This document shows positions 35,544 to 46,067 of a DNA stretch of 64,000 bases, piece by piece. Source of the DNA: Citrobacter amalonaticus (GTDB lineage Bacteria > Pseudomonadota > Gammaproteobacteria > Enterobacterales > Enterobacteriaceae); NCBI GenBank assembly GCA_028994555.1, contig JARDVN010000001.1, forward strand, positions 1,116,001 to 1,180,000, read 5' to 3'. The position numbers and the translations under genes are program-made. Numbering within the stretch: position 1 is the stretch's first letter; every line of letters starts with the position of its first letter. A model generated the notes under the pieces. That model had not been told where the DNA came from. It made no database searches and saw nothing but the letters and a program-made list of their open reading frames with translations.

Positions 35544-36590
35544 TCAGGCTTCCTCTTGCAGTAACAGACTGTTGAGTTCTTCCAGAACACGCGCCGGTGT
35601 AATATCGATCAGACTCTGATGATAGCCTTCGGCGGCATCGCCTTTGCGTACTTTGTGATAGCCCGTTATCAGGCGAATCACGCGGGCTTTATGTGACAGC
35701 GGCGGGGTGAAATCCGGGCTGCTGGGACCATACAGCGCAACCAGTGGACGATTTAACGCCGCCGCGACGTGCATGAGACCGGAATCGTTAGTGACTACCG
35801 CTTTACACGCGCCAATCAGAATGACGGCCTGTTCAAGTTGTGTTTCGCCGGCCAGATTACGGCACCACGCCTGCTGTTCATCGCTTAATGAAGCCAGTAT
35901 CTCGTTACCGGCTTCGTGGTCTTTTGCCGAGCCGAACAACACAATTTGATGGCCTTCGTCGATAAGGTGTTTGGCCAGTTCCGCATAGTGATAGTGCGGC
36001 CAGCGTTTTGCCGGACCAAACTCCGCGCCGGGGCAAAAACCGATCATTGGGCGTTCATCGGAAAGGGAAAATGCATTGCAGGTTAACGACTTCTCCCCTT
36101 CACTTACCTGGAGTTGCGGCCATAAAAGCGGTTGTGGCAGATCTTTTGCCGACCGCATGACGCCTTTGTCATAGGCCAGCGCCACATAGCGCTCTACCAT
36201 CAGCGGCCAGGCGGTTTTATCCAGCACGCGCGCATCGTTAAGCAGGCCGTAGCGCATTTCGCCGCGCCAGCCAGTGCGGTGAGGAATACCGGCAAAGAAC
36301 GGCACCAGTGCTGATTTGAAGGAGTTTGGCAGGACATATGCGCGGTCGTAGCGCTTCTCGCGCAGGCTGTGACCGAGCTTGCGCCGTTCGCCGAGTTCAA
36401 GCGCCCCGTGGCCGAGCGGCATCGGGATCGCCTCGTTGACTTCCGGCATCCGCGATAACAACGGACGGCACCACGCGGGTGCCATCACGTCGATTATCGC
36501 CTGGGGATAGCGTGCCTTGAGCGTGCGATAGAGACTTTGCGACATCATCATGTCGCCTACCCAGGACGGGCCAATCACCAGAATCCTCAT
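35544..36590 (-). CDS. waaF: LPS heptosyltransferase II WaaF
   Basis: GT9 enzyme that adds the second heptose. It has 348 residues and starts MRILVIGPSWVGDMMMSQSLY. It carries PGAEFGPAKRWPHYHYAELA in the middle and VTNDSGLMHVAAALNRPLVALYG near residue 260. It lies between hldD (12-base gap) and waaC in the minus-strand core operon. Confidence 0.95.
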   Translation of the reverse strand: MRILVIGPSWVGDMMMSQSLYRTLKARYPQAIIDVMAPAWCRPLLSRMPEVNEAIPMPLGHGALELGERRKLGHSLREKRYDRAYVLPNSFKSALVPFFAGIPHRTGWRGEMRYGLLNDARVLDKTAWPLMVERYVALAYDKGVMRSAKDLPQPLLWPQLQVSEGEKSLTCNAFSLSDERPMIGFCPGAEFGPAKRWPHYHYAELAKHLIDEGHQIVLFGSAKDHEAGNEILASLSDEQQAWCRNLAGETQLEQAVILIGACKAVVTNDSGLMHVAAALNRPLVALYGPSSPDFTPPLSHKARVIRLITGYHKVRKGDAAEGYHQSLIDITPARVLEELNSLLLQEEA

Positions 36591-36602
36591 AGATTGCCTG
36601 CC

Positions 36603-37535
36603 TTACGCGTCGCGGTTCAGCCAGGTCATATATTCCGTTACGCCTTCGGCAACGGTCTTGAACGGTTTGTCATAACCGGCAGCACGCAGGTTAGTGAGAT
36701 CGGCCTGGGTGAATGCCTGATAGCGGCCTTTCAGTTTTTCCGGGAACGGAATGTACTCAAGTTCACTTTTCTTATGGTAGGCCAGTGCGGCATCGGCCAC
36801 CGCCTGGAAGGATTCTGCACGACCGGTGCCCAGGTTAAAGATGCCGGAGACGCCGTTCTCCCAGAACCAGAGATTGACGTCCGCCACGTCGCCGACGTAC
36901 ACGAAGTCGCGCTTGAAGTTTTCGCTACCTTCAAAAAGCTTCGGCGTTTCGCCATTGTTGAGCTGAGTATTGAGATGGAAAGCCACGCTCGCCATGCTAC
37001 CTTTATGACCTTCGCGCGGTCCGTAGACGTTGAAGTAACGGAAACCGACGATCTGCGAATTAGCTTCTGGCAGGATCTGACGGACATACTCGTCAAACAG
37101 GAATTTGGAGTAGCCGTAGACGTTCAGCGGTTTCTCATATTCGCGGGATTCGATGAAATCAGACGTGCGACCGCCATAGGTGGCAGCAGAAGACGCATAC
37201 AGGAACGGAATTTCGCGCTCCAGGCAGTAATGCAGCAGCTCTTTGGAGTACTGATAGTTGTTATCCATCATGTACTTGCCGTCCCACTCGGTGGTGGAAG
37301 AGCAGGCGCCTTCGTGGAAAATCGCTTCGATATCGCCGAACTCTTCGCCCGCCATAATCTGGATTAAGAAATCTTCTTTATCCATATAGTCGGCAATGTT
37401 CAGATCCACCAGGTTAACAAACTTGGTGCCGTCTTTCAGGTTGTCCACCACCAGGATATCGGTGATGCCTTTATCATTCAGGGATTTAACGATGTTGCTG
37501 CCGATAAAGCCCGCGCCGCCGGTAACGATGATCAT
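36603..37535 (-). CDS. hldD: ADP-L-glycero-D-manno-heptose 6-epimerase
   Basis: Short-chain dehydrogenase/reductase-type epimerase (also rfaD) that makes the heptose donor used by WaaC, WaaF, WaaQ and WaaU. The NADP-binding GGAGFIGSN is at residues 6-14, and the YxxxK catalytic pair is in [11 protein letters not shown] near residue 140. It has 310 residues. It is the first gene of the hldD-waaFCL operon and divergent from kbl with 215 bases between. E. coli has htrL next to this site; none is present here. Confidence 0.95.
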   Translation of the reverse strand: MIIVTGGAGFIGSNIVKSLNDKGITDILVVDNLKDGTKFVNLVDLNIADYMDKEDFLIQIMAGEEFGDIEAIFHEGACSSTTEWDGKYMMDNNYQYSKELLHYCLEREIPFLYASSAATYGGRTSDFIESREYEKPLNVYGYSKFLFDEYVRQILPEANSQIVGFRYFNVYGPREGHKGSMASVAFHLNTQLNNGETPKLFEGSENFKRDFVYVGDVADVNLWFWENGVSGIFNLGTGRAESFQAVADAALAYHKKSELEYIPFPEKLKGRYQAFTQADLTNLRAAGYDKPFKTVAEGVTEYMTWLNRDA

Positions 37536-37750
37536 AACTGTAACCTATGAATTATGGAGTCAGAGACAATCTCAGACACGAATACCTCTTATCATATCAC
37601 TACATAGCGCAGGCTTCAGCCATTCACCGAAGGGTCGTGTGGGTACGCGTGATTTATCCTGCATTTTGAAGAAGTGATAATGCGTCATCTCGTATCAGGG
37701 TCCATGGTTAGGTAAGATGTGCTGAAATTTGCCCAGTCTGGAGAATCGCA

Positions 37751-38948
37751 ATGCGTGGGGATTTTTACAAACAGTTAGCCAACGATCTCGATACCGCCCA
37801 TGCGGAAGGATTGTTTAAAGAAGAGCGCATTATTACGTCTGCTCAGCAGGCAGATATCACGGTGGCGGATGGCAGCCACGTCATTAACTTCTGCGCCAAC
37901 AACTATCTGGGGCTGGCGAACCATCCGGAGTTGATTGCCGCGGCAAAAGCCGGTATGGATTCTCACGGTTTCGGGATGGCGTCGGTGCGCTTTATCTGCG
38001 GCACCCAGGACAGCCATAAGCAGCTTGAACAAAAGCTGGCTTCCTTCCTCGGCATGGAAGACGCCATTCTTTATTCCTCCTGCTTCGATGCTAACGGCGG
38101 TCTGTTTGAAACGCTTCTTGGCGCCGAAGACGCCATTATCTCTGATGCGCTGAACCATGCCTCCATCATCGATGGCGTACGTCTGTGCAAAGCGAAGCGT
38201 TTCCGCTACGCCAACAACGATATGCAGGAACTGGAAGCGCGTCTGCAAGAAGCGCGCGACGCCGGGGCTCGTCATGTACTGATTGCCACTGATGGCGTGT
38301 TCTCCATGGATGGCGTCATCGCCAACCTGAAGGGCGTGTGCGATCTGGCGGACAAATACAACGCGCTGGTGATGGTCGATGACTCTCACGCGGTCGGGTT
38401 TGTCGGTGAGAACGGGCGTGGCTCGCATGAGTATTGTGATGTGATGGGCCGCGTAGACATCATTACCGGCACGCTGGGTAAAGCCCTTGGCGGTGCGTCC
38501 GGCGGCTATACTGCTGCCCGTAAAGAGGTGGTTGAGTGGTTACGTCAGCGCTCCCGCCCGTATCTGTTCTCTAACTCGCTGGCACCGGCGATTGTCGCTG
38601 CTTCCATCAAAGTGCTTGAGATGGTCGAATCGGGTGGTGAACTGCGCGATCGCCTGTGGGCAAACGCCCGCCAGTTCCGCGAACAAATGTCTGCCGCCGG
38701 GTTTACCCTGGCGGGTGCCGATCACGCAATTATCCCGGTGATGCTGGGTGATGCGGTGATCGCGCAAGATTTTGCCCGCGAGCTGCAAAAAAGAGGGCAT
38801 TTACGTCACAGGATTCTTCTATCCGGTTGTTCCGAAAGGCCAGGCGCGTATCCGTACGCAGATGTCTGCGGCGCATACCCCGGAACAAATCACCCGCGCG
38901 GTGGAAGTCTTCACCCGCATTGGTAAACAACTGGGCGTTATTGCCTGA
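37751..38948 (+). CDS. kbl: 2-amino-3-ketobutyrate CoA ligase
   Basis: PLP enzyme that cleaves 2-amino-3-oxobutyrate with CoA to glycine and acetyl-CoA, the second step of threonine breakdown after Tdh. The PLP lysine lies in [17 protein letters not shown] near residue 244, and [18 protein letters not shown] precedes it. A six-A run at 38787-38792 breaks the frame near residue 348. Removing one base restores [21 protein letters not shown] and gives 398 residues, the E. coli length. tdh follows after 9 bases. Confidence 0.93.
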
Positions 38949-38957
38949 GGATGTGAG

Positions 38958-39983
38958 ATGAAAGCGTTATCCAAACTGAAAGCGGAAGAGGGCATCTGGA
39001 TGACCGACGTTCCGGAACCGGAAGTCGGCCACAACGATCTGCTGATTAAAATCCGTAAAACAGCCATCTGCGGCACTGACGTTCACATCTATAACTGGGA
39101 TGAATGGTCGCAAAAAACTATCCCGGTTCCTATGGTCGTCGGCCATGAGTACGTTGGCGAAGTGGTCGGTATCGGTCAGGAAGTGAAAGGCTTCAGGATC
39201 GGTGACCGCGTCTCTGGGGAAGGCCATATTACCTGCGGACACTGTCGCAACTGTCGTGGCGGACGCACGCACCTGTGCCGTAATACCACGGGCGTGGGCG
39301 TGAACCGTCCGGGCTGTTTCGCAGAATACCTGGTGATCCCGGCGTTCAACGCGTTCAAAATTCCGGATAATATCTCTGACGATCTGGCCTCCATCTTTGA
39401 CCCGTTTGGCAATGCGGTGCATACGGCGTTGTCGTTCGATCTGGTCGGCGAAGACGTGCTGGTGTCGGGAGCTGGCCCTATCGGCATCATGGCGGCGGCG
39501 GTAGCGAAGCATGTGGGCGCACGCAACGTGGTAATCACCGACGTGAATGAGTACCGCCTTGAGCTGGCGCGTAAGATGGGCATCACCCGCGCAGTCGACG
39601 TATCAAAAGAGAGCCTGACGGACGTGATGGAAGAACTGGGCATGACTGAAGGATTTGATGTCGGCCTGGAGATGTCCGGTGCGCCGCCAGCTTTCCGCAC
39701 GATGCTCGACACCATGAACCACGGTGGCCGCATTGCGATGCTGGGAATTCCGCCATCCGACATGTCTATCGACTGGACGAAGGTCATCTTTAAGGGGTTG
39801 TTCATTAAGGGCATTTACGGCCGCGAGATGTTCGAAACCTGGTACAAGATGGCCGCGCTGATTCAGTCTGGTCTGGATCTGTCGCCGATCATCACCCACC
39901 GCTTCTCGATTGATGAGTTCCAGAAAGGCTTTGACGCCATGCGTTCAGGCCAGTCCGGGAAAGTCATTCTCAGCTGGAATTAA
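38958..39983 (+). CDS. tdh: L-threonine 3-dehydrogenase
   Basis: Zinc, NAD-dependent medium-chain dehydrogenase that oxidises threonine to 2-amino-3-ketobutyrate. Catalytic zinc ligands Cys38, His63 and Glu64 are visible (AICGTD, VGHEY), and the structural zinc site is [15 protein letters not shown]. The NAD fold has [11 protein letters not shown] near residue 175. It has 341 residues. It forms an operon with kbl and ends in a terminator, directly beyond which IS1 has inserted. Confidence 0.96.
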   Translation: MKALSKLKAEEGIWMTDVPEPEVGHNDLLIKIRKTAICGTDVHIYNWDEWSQKTIPVPMVVGHEYVGEVVGIGQEVKGFRIGDRVSGEGHITCGHCRNCRGGRTHLCRNTTGVGVNRPGCFAEYLVIPAFNAFKIPDNISDDLASIFDPFGNAVHTALSFDLVGEDVLVSGAGPIGIMAAAVAKHVGARNVVITDVNEYRLELARKMGITRAVDVSKESLTDVMEELGMTEGFDVGLEMSGAPPAFRTMLDTMNHGGRIAMLGIPPSDMSIDWTKVIFKGLFIKGIYGREMFETWYKMAALIQSGLDLSPIITHRFSIDEFQKGFDAMRSGQSGKVILSWN

Positions 39984-39989
39984 TCAGAA

Positions 39990-40013
39990 AAGGCCGGAAA
40001 ATCCGGCCTTATT
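39990..40013 (+). terminator. kbl-tdh terminator
   Basis: AAGGCCGGA / TCCGGCCTT, a 9-bp perfect stem with a 3-base loop followed by ATTTCC, lies 6 bases after the tdh stop. The IS1 target duplication starts at its last stem base. Confidence 0.75.
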
Positions 40014-40017
40014 TCCT
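40010..40017 (+). repeat. IS1 target-site duplication, left copy
   Basis: TATTTCCT directly precedes the left end of IS1 and is repeated exactly at 40786-40793 on the other side. An 8- or 9-bp duplication is normal for IS1. Confidence 0.9.
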
Positions 40018-40032
40018 GGTAATGACTCCAAC

Positions 40033-40536
40033 TTATTGATAGTGTTTTATGTTCAGATAATGCCCGATGACTTTGTCATGCAGCTCCACCGATTTTGAGA
40101 ACGACAGCGACTTCCGTCCCAGCCGTGCCAGGTGCTGCCTCAGATTCAGGTTATGCCGCTCAATTCGCTGCGTATATCGCTTGCTGATTACGTGCAGCTT
40201 TCCCTTCAGGCGGGATTCATACAGCGGCCAGCCATCCGTCATCCATATCACCACGTCAAAGGGTGACAGCAGGCTCATAAGACGCCCCAGCGTCGCCATA
40301 GTGCGTTCACCGAATACGTGCGCAACAACCGTCTTCCGGAGCCTGTCATACGCGTAAAACAGCCAGCGCTGGCGCGATTTAGCCCCGACATAGCCCCACT
40401 GTTCGTCCATTTCCGCGCAGACGATGACGTCACTGCCCGGCTGTATGCGCGAGGTTACCGACTGCGGCCTGAGTTTTTTAAGTGACGTAAAATCGTGTTG
40501 AGGCCAACGCCCATAATGCGGGCAGTTGCCCGGCAT
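40033..40536 (-). CDS. insB: IS1 transposase InsB reading frame
   Basis: The 167-residue frame [11 protein letters not shown]...IKHYQ carries the catalytic core of the IS1 DDE transposase. The active enzyme is the InsAB' fusion made by programmed -1 frameshifting from insA at the A6C site (T6 on the plus strand at 40474-40479). Unlike the other frame breaks in this window, this one is genuine and functional. Confidence 0.93.
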
Positions 40537-40730
40537 CCAACGCCATTCATGGCCATATCAATGATTTTCTGGTGCGTACCGGGTTGAGAAGCGGTGTAAG
40601 TGAACTGCAGTTGCCATGTTTTACGGCAGTGAGAGCAGAGATAGCGCTGATGTCCGGCGGTGCTTTTGCCGTTACGCACCACCCCGTCAGTAGCTGAACA
40701 GGAGGGACAGCTGATAGAAACAGAAGCCAC
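40455..40730 (-). CDS. insA: IS1 InsA repressor/DNA-binding protein
   Basis: The 91-residue InsA has an N-terminal zinc-finger-like CPSC...CSHC arrangement and a helix-turn-helix ([22 protein letters not shown]). On its own it binds IS1 ends and represses transposition; fused with InsB it forms the transposase. It lies just inside the right end of IS1 and overlaps insB. Confidence 0.94.
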
Positions 40731-40785
40731 TGGAGCACCTCAAAAACACCATCATACACTAAATCAGTAAGTTGGCAGCATCACC

Positions 40786-40793
40786 TATTTCCT
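40786..40793 (+). repeat. IS1 target-site duplication, right copy
   Basis: TATTTCCT, identical to 40010-40017, directly follows the right IS1 end. Confidence 0.9.
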
Positions 40794-40810
40794 GAGGAAT
40801 ATCCGGAAAG

Positions 40811-40835
40811 CTGTAAAGAAATGTCATTGTCATAA
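40811..40835 (+). promoter_or_regulatory. Candidate Pho box upstream of waaH
   Basis: CTGTAAA, ATGTCAT and TGTCATA occur in close succession about 165-185 bases upstream of waaH. They resemble the CTGTCAT half-sites of PhoB, although their spacing is not the ideal 11 bases. waaH (yibD) is PhoB-activated in E. coli, which is the main reason to propose this site. Confidence 0.35.
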
Positions 40836-40996
40836 ATAATTCGTAATTGCGCCGTAGTCTTATATTGCTGTTTATCTGATGCCCCTACGCTGAAGTCTCC
40901 TGGAACCTTTACAAATATTATTATCAGCCTTAATCGTTTCTTAATACAAAGGCTGTAAAAAAGGCGGATAACTTCAAAGGCATTCGGTAATTTATT

Positions 40997-42032
40997 ATGA
41001 TGAACAGTACAAACAGACTCAGTGTTATTATCCCGTTATATAATGCGGGTAATGATTTTAAAGCCTGCATGGAATCGCTCATCGCGCAAACATGGACTGC
41101 CCTGGAAATTATTATTGTCAATGACGGGTCAACGGATAATTCTGTTGATATCGCAAAGTATTACGCCGAAAACTATCCTCATGTACGACTGTTGCACCAG
41201 GCGAATGCCGGGGCATCGGTGGCCCGTAACCGGGGAATGGACGTCGCAACCGGCAAATACGTTGCGTTTGTCGATGCGGATGATCTCGTCTATCCGCACA
41301 TGTACGAAACGCTGATGACGATGGCGCTGGAAGACAATCTGGACGTTGCGCAGTGCAATGCCGACTGGAGCGAACGCGATACAGGCGTGACCTGGCAATC
41401 TATTCCGACAGACCGTATCCGCTCGACCGGCGTATTAACCGGCCCGGACTGGCTGCGTATGGCGCTCTCTTCTCGCCGCTGGACCCACGTGGTATGGATG
41501 GGGGGTTTATCGCCGTGAGGTGATTGAAAAGAATAATATTCGCTTTATTCCTGGCTTGCATCATCAGGATATTGTGTGGACTACCGAGTTTATGTTTAAC
41601 GTGCTACGTGCCCGTTATACCGAAGAATCGTTGTATAAGTATTTCCTGCATCACAATTCTGTCAGCCGACTGAAACGTCAGGGTAATAAAAATCTGAATT
41701 ATCAGCGGCATTACATTAAAATCACCCGCTTATTAGAAAAGCTGAACCGCAATTATGCCGACCGGATTACGATTTATCCGGAATTTCATCAACAAATAAC
41801 GTATGAAGCATTGCGTGTTTGTCATTCCGTGCGCAAAGAGCCGGATATTTTGACGCGCCAGCGAATGATCGCCGAGATTTTTACCTCGGGGATGTATAAA
41901 CGTATGCTGATGAACGTGCGCAGCGCAAAAGTCGCGTATCAGACGTTACTGTGGTCCGTGAGATTGTACCAATGGCGCGACAAGACGCGTTCGCACCATC
42001 GTACTGCGCGTAAAGCGCTTAATCTGGGTTAG
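40997..42032 (+). CDS. waaH: LPS heptose-III glucuronosyltransferase WaaH
   Basis: GT2-family transferase (formerly YibD) that adds glucuronic acid to HepIII of the inner core under phosphate limitation. N-terminal GT-A motifs are IIPLYNAGNDF, IIIVNDGSTDNS (nucleotide binding) and VAFVDADD (metal binding, about residue 96). A six-G run at 41500-41505 breaks the frame at VVWMGVYRREVI. Removing one base gives 344 residues, the E. coli length. It is separated from tdh by IS1, so its upstream region is partly new. Its end overlaps yibQ by 14 bases. Confidence 0.92.
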
Positions 42033-42978
42033 CGGTAGTATCGCGGGGCGCTTTTCCCCAGCCTTGCCATTGATGTTGAAACCAGTTCACCAGCGTACTC
42101 TGGCTGATGCTTTCGTTTAATACGCTAAAGAACCGGCTGGTGTAGACAGGTTCTAACGGCTTCTTCGGTTTACACACCTTCACGCCGCGGAATGGATTTC
42201 GCGGCGCGTCGATAGTTTTTGGCGGCGTCAGGTTCGGCGTGGAGGTATCCACCTGCGGCTCATTGAGCAGACTGCTCGGGCGGACAAGAGTGATGTCGGC
42301 TGGCAGGTGATACACCATTTGCTGCAGAACACGCACCGTTGACGGATGAGGATGGCCTATCGCGATGGCCGAACCGTTGCGGCGCGCCAGATCAATCGCA
42401 CGGGTAAACTGGCGGCGAATGTCCGCCTCGTTTTGCGTGTCGTCGAGAAACACTTTCCGCTTAATCACCTTCACACCGGTCCCGGATGCGGCACGCATCG
42501 CCTGGCTGTTGCCGATGGTCATACTGTCGAGAAAATAGAGATCGTAGCGTCCCAGCGCCTGCATCACTTTCTGCATACCAAACAGGCTGGAGGTCATCGC
42601 GCTGCCCATGTGGTTGTTGAGCCCCACCGCGAAAGGAACTTTGCCAACCGCCTCGCGAATAATTCGCTCAATTTCATCACTGCTCATTTCCGGGCGCAGA
42701 GTGTCTTTCTCCAGCGGCTGTTTACTCAACGGAGCCATCGGCAGATGGATCAGTACTTCATGGCCGCTGTTATGCGCTTTAGTCGCCATTTCGCGGGCAT
42801 GAGGCGCGTTCGGCAACACGGCGACGGAGATTTCGGACGGCATCGCCAGGACCTGATTTTCATAATGCGGACGATAGCCAAAATCGTCGATCACGATGGC
42901 GAGTTTGCCGGCAAAAACAGGGGAGGCGAATGCCAGCAGGCTGGCGAATGAAAGAACGGTACGACGAAATTGAGGCAA
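42019..42978 (-). CDS. yibQ: Periplasmic divergent polysaccharide deacetylase YibQ
   Basis: The 319-residue protein has a signal peptide (about residues 1-23, ending ASPVFA) and then a divergent NodB-like deacetylase domain with KLAIVIDDFGYRP and GLNNHMGSAMTS metal-site-like segments. Substrate and function are unknown; in E. coli it is cotranscribed with the division protein envC. It starts 4 bases after envC ends. The frame is intact. Confidence 0.88.
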   Translation of the reverse strand: MPQFRRTVLSFASLLAFASPVFAGKLAIVIDDFGYRPHYENQVLAMPSEISVAVLPNAPHAREMATKAHNSGHEVLIHLPMAPLSKQPLEKDTLRPEMSSDEIERIIREAVGKVPFAVGLNNHMGSAMTSSLFGMQKVMQALGRYDLYFLDSMTIGNSQAMRAASGTGVKVIKRKVFLDDTQNEADIRRQFTRAIDLARRNGSAIAIGHPHPSTVRVLQQMVYHLPADITLVRPSSLLNEPQVDTSTPNLTPPKTIDAPRNPFRGVKVCKPKKPLEPVYTSRFFSVLNESISQSTLVNWFQHQWQGWGKAPRDTTANPD

Positions 42979-42981
42979 AAC

Positions 42982-44251
42982 TTATCTTCCCAACCACGGT
43001 TGTGGATTGACGGCCTGACCCTGGCGACGAATTTCGAAATAGAGCGACGGTCGACCCTGACCCCCCGCTGCTACCTACCAGCGCAATCGGCTGGCCGGCG
43101 CGAACCTGCGTACCGACACTGACCAGCGCACTCTGGTTGTAGCCATAAAGACTCATGTCGCCCTTGCCGTGTTCAACGACGACGACCAGTCCGTATCCCT
43201 GCAGCCAGTCAGCCAGAATGACGCGACCATCGGCAATGGCTTTCACTTCAGTGCCTTCAGACGCACCGATAACCATCCCCTTCCAACGTAGCTCACCTTG
43301 CAGTTGTTCGCCATAGCGATGCAGCGTCGGACCGCGAACGGGCCAGAATGCCTGGCCGCGTGGCGAACCCAGGCCGCCGGTACGCGACATCAGCGATTTC
43401 TCGCTGTCTGTGGGCTTGTAGGTGGTGCCTTTGCGGGTGGCCTCTTTCTGACGATTACGTACCGCTTCCGCCTCGCGCGCTTCGCGTTCAGCACGGGCTT
43501 TGGCGGCCGCCTCGGCGCGAGCAATGCTGTTACGCAGACGGGATTCGTTAGCGCGCAGCTCGCTGAGCTGTTGCTGACCTTGCTGAATGGAAGATTCCAG
43601 ACCGGCGAGGGTTTTCTTACGTTCGTTACGCGCCTGTTCGAGCTTCGCCTGTTGGGCGCGTTGTTCATAGAGCAGCGTCTGTTGCTGGCTCTGCTTCTCT
43701 TCGAGTTCGGCACGCTGCGCTGCGACTTCTTCACGAGTCTGCTTCAACTCGCTAATGGTCTCCTGACGCGCCTGGTTTAAATAACCGAAGTAGGCCTGTA
43801 AACGCTGGCCGCGCTGACTCTCTTCACCGCTGAGGATAAGCTGAATACCGGTGTGTTCACCCTGACGAAAGGCGGCGTCCAGCTGCGCAGCAAGGCTGCG
43901 TTCCTGGTTGGCTTTTTGTCGTTCCAGCTTCGCGATGGAGGCATTCATCTCATCGATTTGCTTATTGAGTTGCGCAAGCGTGTTTTGCGTTTCACGTAAC
44001 TGGCGCGCGGCGGCGGAGATGGCCTCTTCCTGCGCCTTCAATTGCGCAAGCAGGCTTGAACGCTGTTGCTGTTGCTGACGAACGGCACGTTCTTTGGCGG
44101 CGATATCCGCCTGAATGGATTTAAGTTGATCGCGGTCATCCGCGTGGGCGGAAAAGGCGCACAACAATACGCCAGCGCTCACCACGCTGGCGTAAATCAG
44201 GGGCCTGACTGAAAACCGCTTTGTTTTCATGGCCCCGGCTTTGGTATTCAT
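42982..44251 (-). CDS. envC: Murein hydrolase activator EnvC
   Basis: Periplasmic activator of the amidases AmiA and AmiB at the division septum, recruited by FtsEX. It has a signal peptide, a long coiled coil (about residues 40-280), and a C-terminal degenerate LytM domain (RWKGMVIGASEGTEV..., GDMSLYGYNQSALV). A six-C run at 43061-43066 breaks the last about 25 residues; removing one base restores SLYFEIRRQGQAVNPQPWLGR, and the total is 422 residues. The start at 44251 is chosen for its RBS; ATGs at 44266 and 44230 are alternatives. Confidence 0.9.
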
Positions 44252-44275
44252 CGCCTTTCCCCTCATGGGGAGGGA

Positions 44276-45820
44276 TTATTCCACGATGAACAGCGGCTTA
44301 CCAGTCATCTCTTGCGGGATTTCCATGCCCATCAGCGTCAACATGGTTGGCGCGATATCGGAAAGTTTGCCGCCTTCCACCGCTTTCACCTGTTTGTTGC
44401 CGACATAAATCAGCGGAACCGGCAGGTTAGTATGCGCGGTGTGCGCCTGGCCTGTTGCCGGATCGCGCATCTGCTCGGCGTTGCCGTGGTCTGCGGTGAT
44501 CAGCAGTTGGCCGCCAACGGATTCAACCGCTTTCGTGACCTGCTCAACACAGTGGTCCAGCGCTTCAACCGCTTTAACAGCCGCTTCCATCACGCCTGTA
44601 TGACCGACCATGTCGCCGTTCGGATAGTTACAGATGATGGTGTCGTATTTACCGCTTTCGATAGCGGCAACCAGTTTTTCGGTCAGCTCAGCGGAACTCA
44701 TTTCCGGCTGCAGATCGTAGGTCGCCACTTTCGGCGAGTTGATCAGAATGCGATCTTCACCGGTGAACGGTTCTTCAACGCCGCCGTTGAAGAAGAAGGT
44801 GACGTGGGCGTATTTTTCGGTTTCGGAGATGCGCAACTGGGTTTTGTCATTCTTCGCCATCCACTCGCCAAATGTGTTCGCCAGCGAGGCTGGTGGGTAG
44901 GCCACCGCGGTTTTGATGTCGGCCGCGTATTCGGTCAGCATCACGAAGTTCAGGTTAACCACTTTCTTACGCGCAAAGCCGTCAAAGTCAGCGTTAACAA
45001 ACGCACGGGTGATCTCACGCGCACGGTCAGCACGGAAGTTCATGAAAATGAGCGTGTCGCCATCTTCCATCGCGGCATCGGCCTGACCTGCAGCACGGAT
45101 CACAGTCGCTTTGACGAATTCATCGTTTTCATCACGCGCATAGGCCGCCTGCAGCCCTTCCACGGCGGTATTGGCCTGGAATTCACCCTGCGCCAGCGTC
45201 ATGAGGTCATACGCTTTTTCAACGCGATCCCAACGGTTGTCACGATCCATGGCGTAGTAACGACCAATGATCGACGCTACGCGACCTTTGCCGAGTGCGG
45301 CAAATTTGTCTTCGAATTTTTTCAGGGAGGATTCAGCGCTGCGCGGCGGCGTATCGCGACCGTCGAGGAAGGCGTGCAGATAGATTTTCTCTGCGCCACG
45401 TTCAGCAGCCAGTTCAACCATCGCCATGATGTGATCTTCGTGACTATGAACGCCACCGGCAGAGAGCAAACCCATGATGTGCACGGCTTTACCGGCGTTT
45501 TTCGCCTGGTCAACGGCTGCGGTCAGCGTGGGATTAGCAAAGAAAGTGCGTTCTTTAATTTCAACGTCCAGACGGGTCAGGTCCTGATACACGATGCGGC
45601 CCGCGCCCAGGTTAACGTGACCGACTTCGGAGTTACCCATCTGACGATCGGGCAGGCCCACTTCCAGACCGGAAGCATCGATCAGGGTATGCGGGCGTTT
45701 TGCCCACAGCGCATCCATAACCGGGGTTTTGGCAGTAAAAATGGCGTTATCCTGGCTGTCTTCACGGTAGCCATAGCCATCCAGAATCACCAGTACCATA
45801 GGTTTTTTAGAAACCGACAT
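44276..45820 (-). CDS. gpmI: Cofactor-independent phosphoglycerate mutase
   Basis: Manganese-dependent iPGM that interconverts 3- and 2-phosphoglycerate in glycolysis. It has 514 residues. The metal site [11 protein letters not shown] (Asp14) and the phospho-serine segment [14 protein letters not shown] (Ser64) are visible, as is [13 protein letters not shown] near residue 150. It is the first gene of gpmI-envC-yibQ and divergent from yibN. Confidence 0.96.
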   Translation of the reverse strand: MSVSKKPMVLVILDGYGYREDSQDNAIFTAKTPVMDALWAKRPHTLIDASGLEVGLPDRQMGNSEVGHVNLGAGRIVYQDLTRLDVEIKERTFFANPTLTAAVDQAKNAGKAVHIMGLLSAGGVHSHEDHIMAMVELAAERGAEKIYLHAFLDGRDTPPRSAESSLKKFEDKFAALGKGRVASIIGRYYAMDRDNRWDRVEKAYDLMTLAQGEFQANTAVEGLQAAYARDENDEFVKATVIRAAGQADAAMEDGDTLIFMNFRADRAREITRAFVNADFDGFARKKVVNLNFVMLTEYAADIKTAVAYPPASLANTFGEWMAKNDKTQLRISETEKYAHVTFFFNGGVEEPFTGEDRILINSPKVATYDLQPEMSSAELTEKLVAAIESGKYDTIICNYPNGDMVGHTGVMEAAVKAVEALDHCVEQVTKAVESVGGQLLITADHGNAEQMRDPATGQAHTAHTNLPVPLIYVGNKQVKAVEGGKLSDIAPTMLTLMGMEIPQEMTGKPLFIVE

Positions 45821-46067
45821 TGCGAAACCTCACACTCAAGAGACAAAATAATTGCGTAATTTTACTACAGCTGAATCGATAAAATAGCCTCAGAAGATCA
45901 AAGAATGGGGCAGGGTGGTTCCTGGATGGCTCCGATTTGCACTTTTTTTTCCGTAGTGCCCCGCAAAAATGCAATCCATTGCACGCACTGGCTGTATTTG
46001 CGCCAACGCGCAGGTATACTCCTGTCCTGGTTTTTTTAATCACTGAGTCGGGAGTTGTTACCCCCCC

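Larger units (their letters stand above)
40018..40785 (-). mobile_element. Complete IS1-family insertion sequence
   Basis: The element is exactly 768 bp, the standard IS1 length. It has the outer ends GGTAATGACTCCAAC (left) and, read from the right, GGTGATGCTGCCAAC. It contains insA and insB on the minus strand with an intact A6C slippage site, and both copies of an 8-bp target duplication. It therefore looks recently acquired and functional. It sits between the tdh terminator and waaH. Confidence 0.97.

Noticed and set aside
44312..45859. Open frame of 515 codons on the plus strand opposite gpmI
   Set aside because: It lies entirely antisense to the well-conserved gpmI, its protein is rich in F/H/R/V and resembles nothing known, and it has no supported RBS. 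It is a codon-bias shadow.
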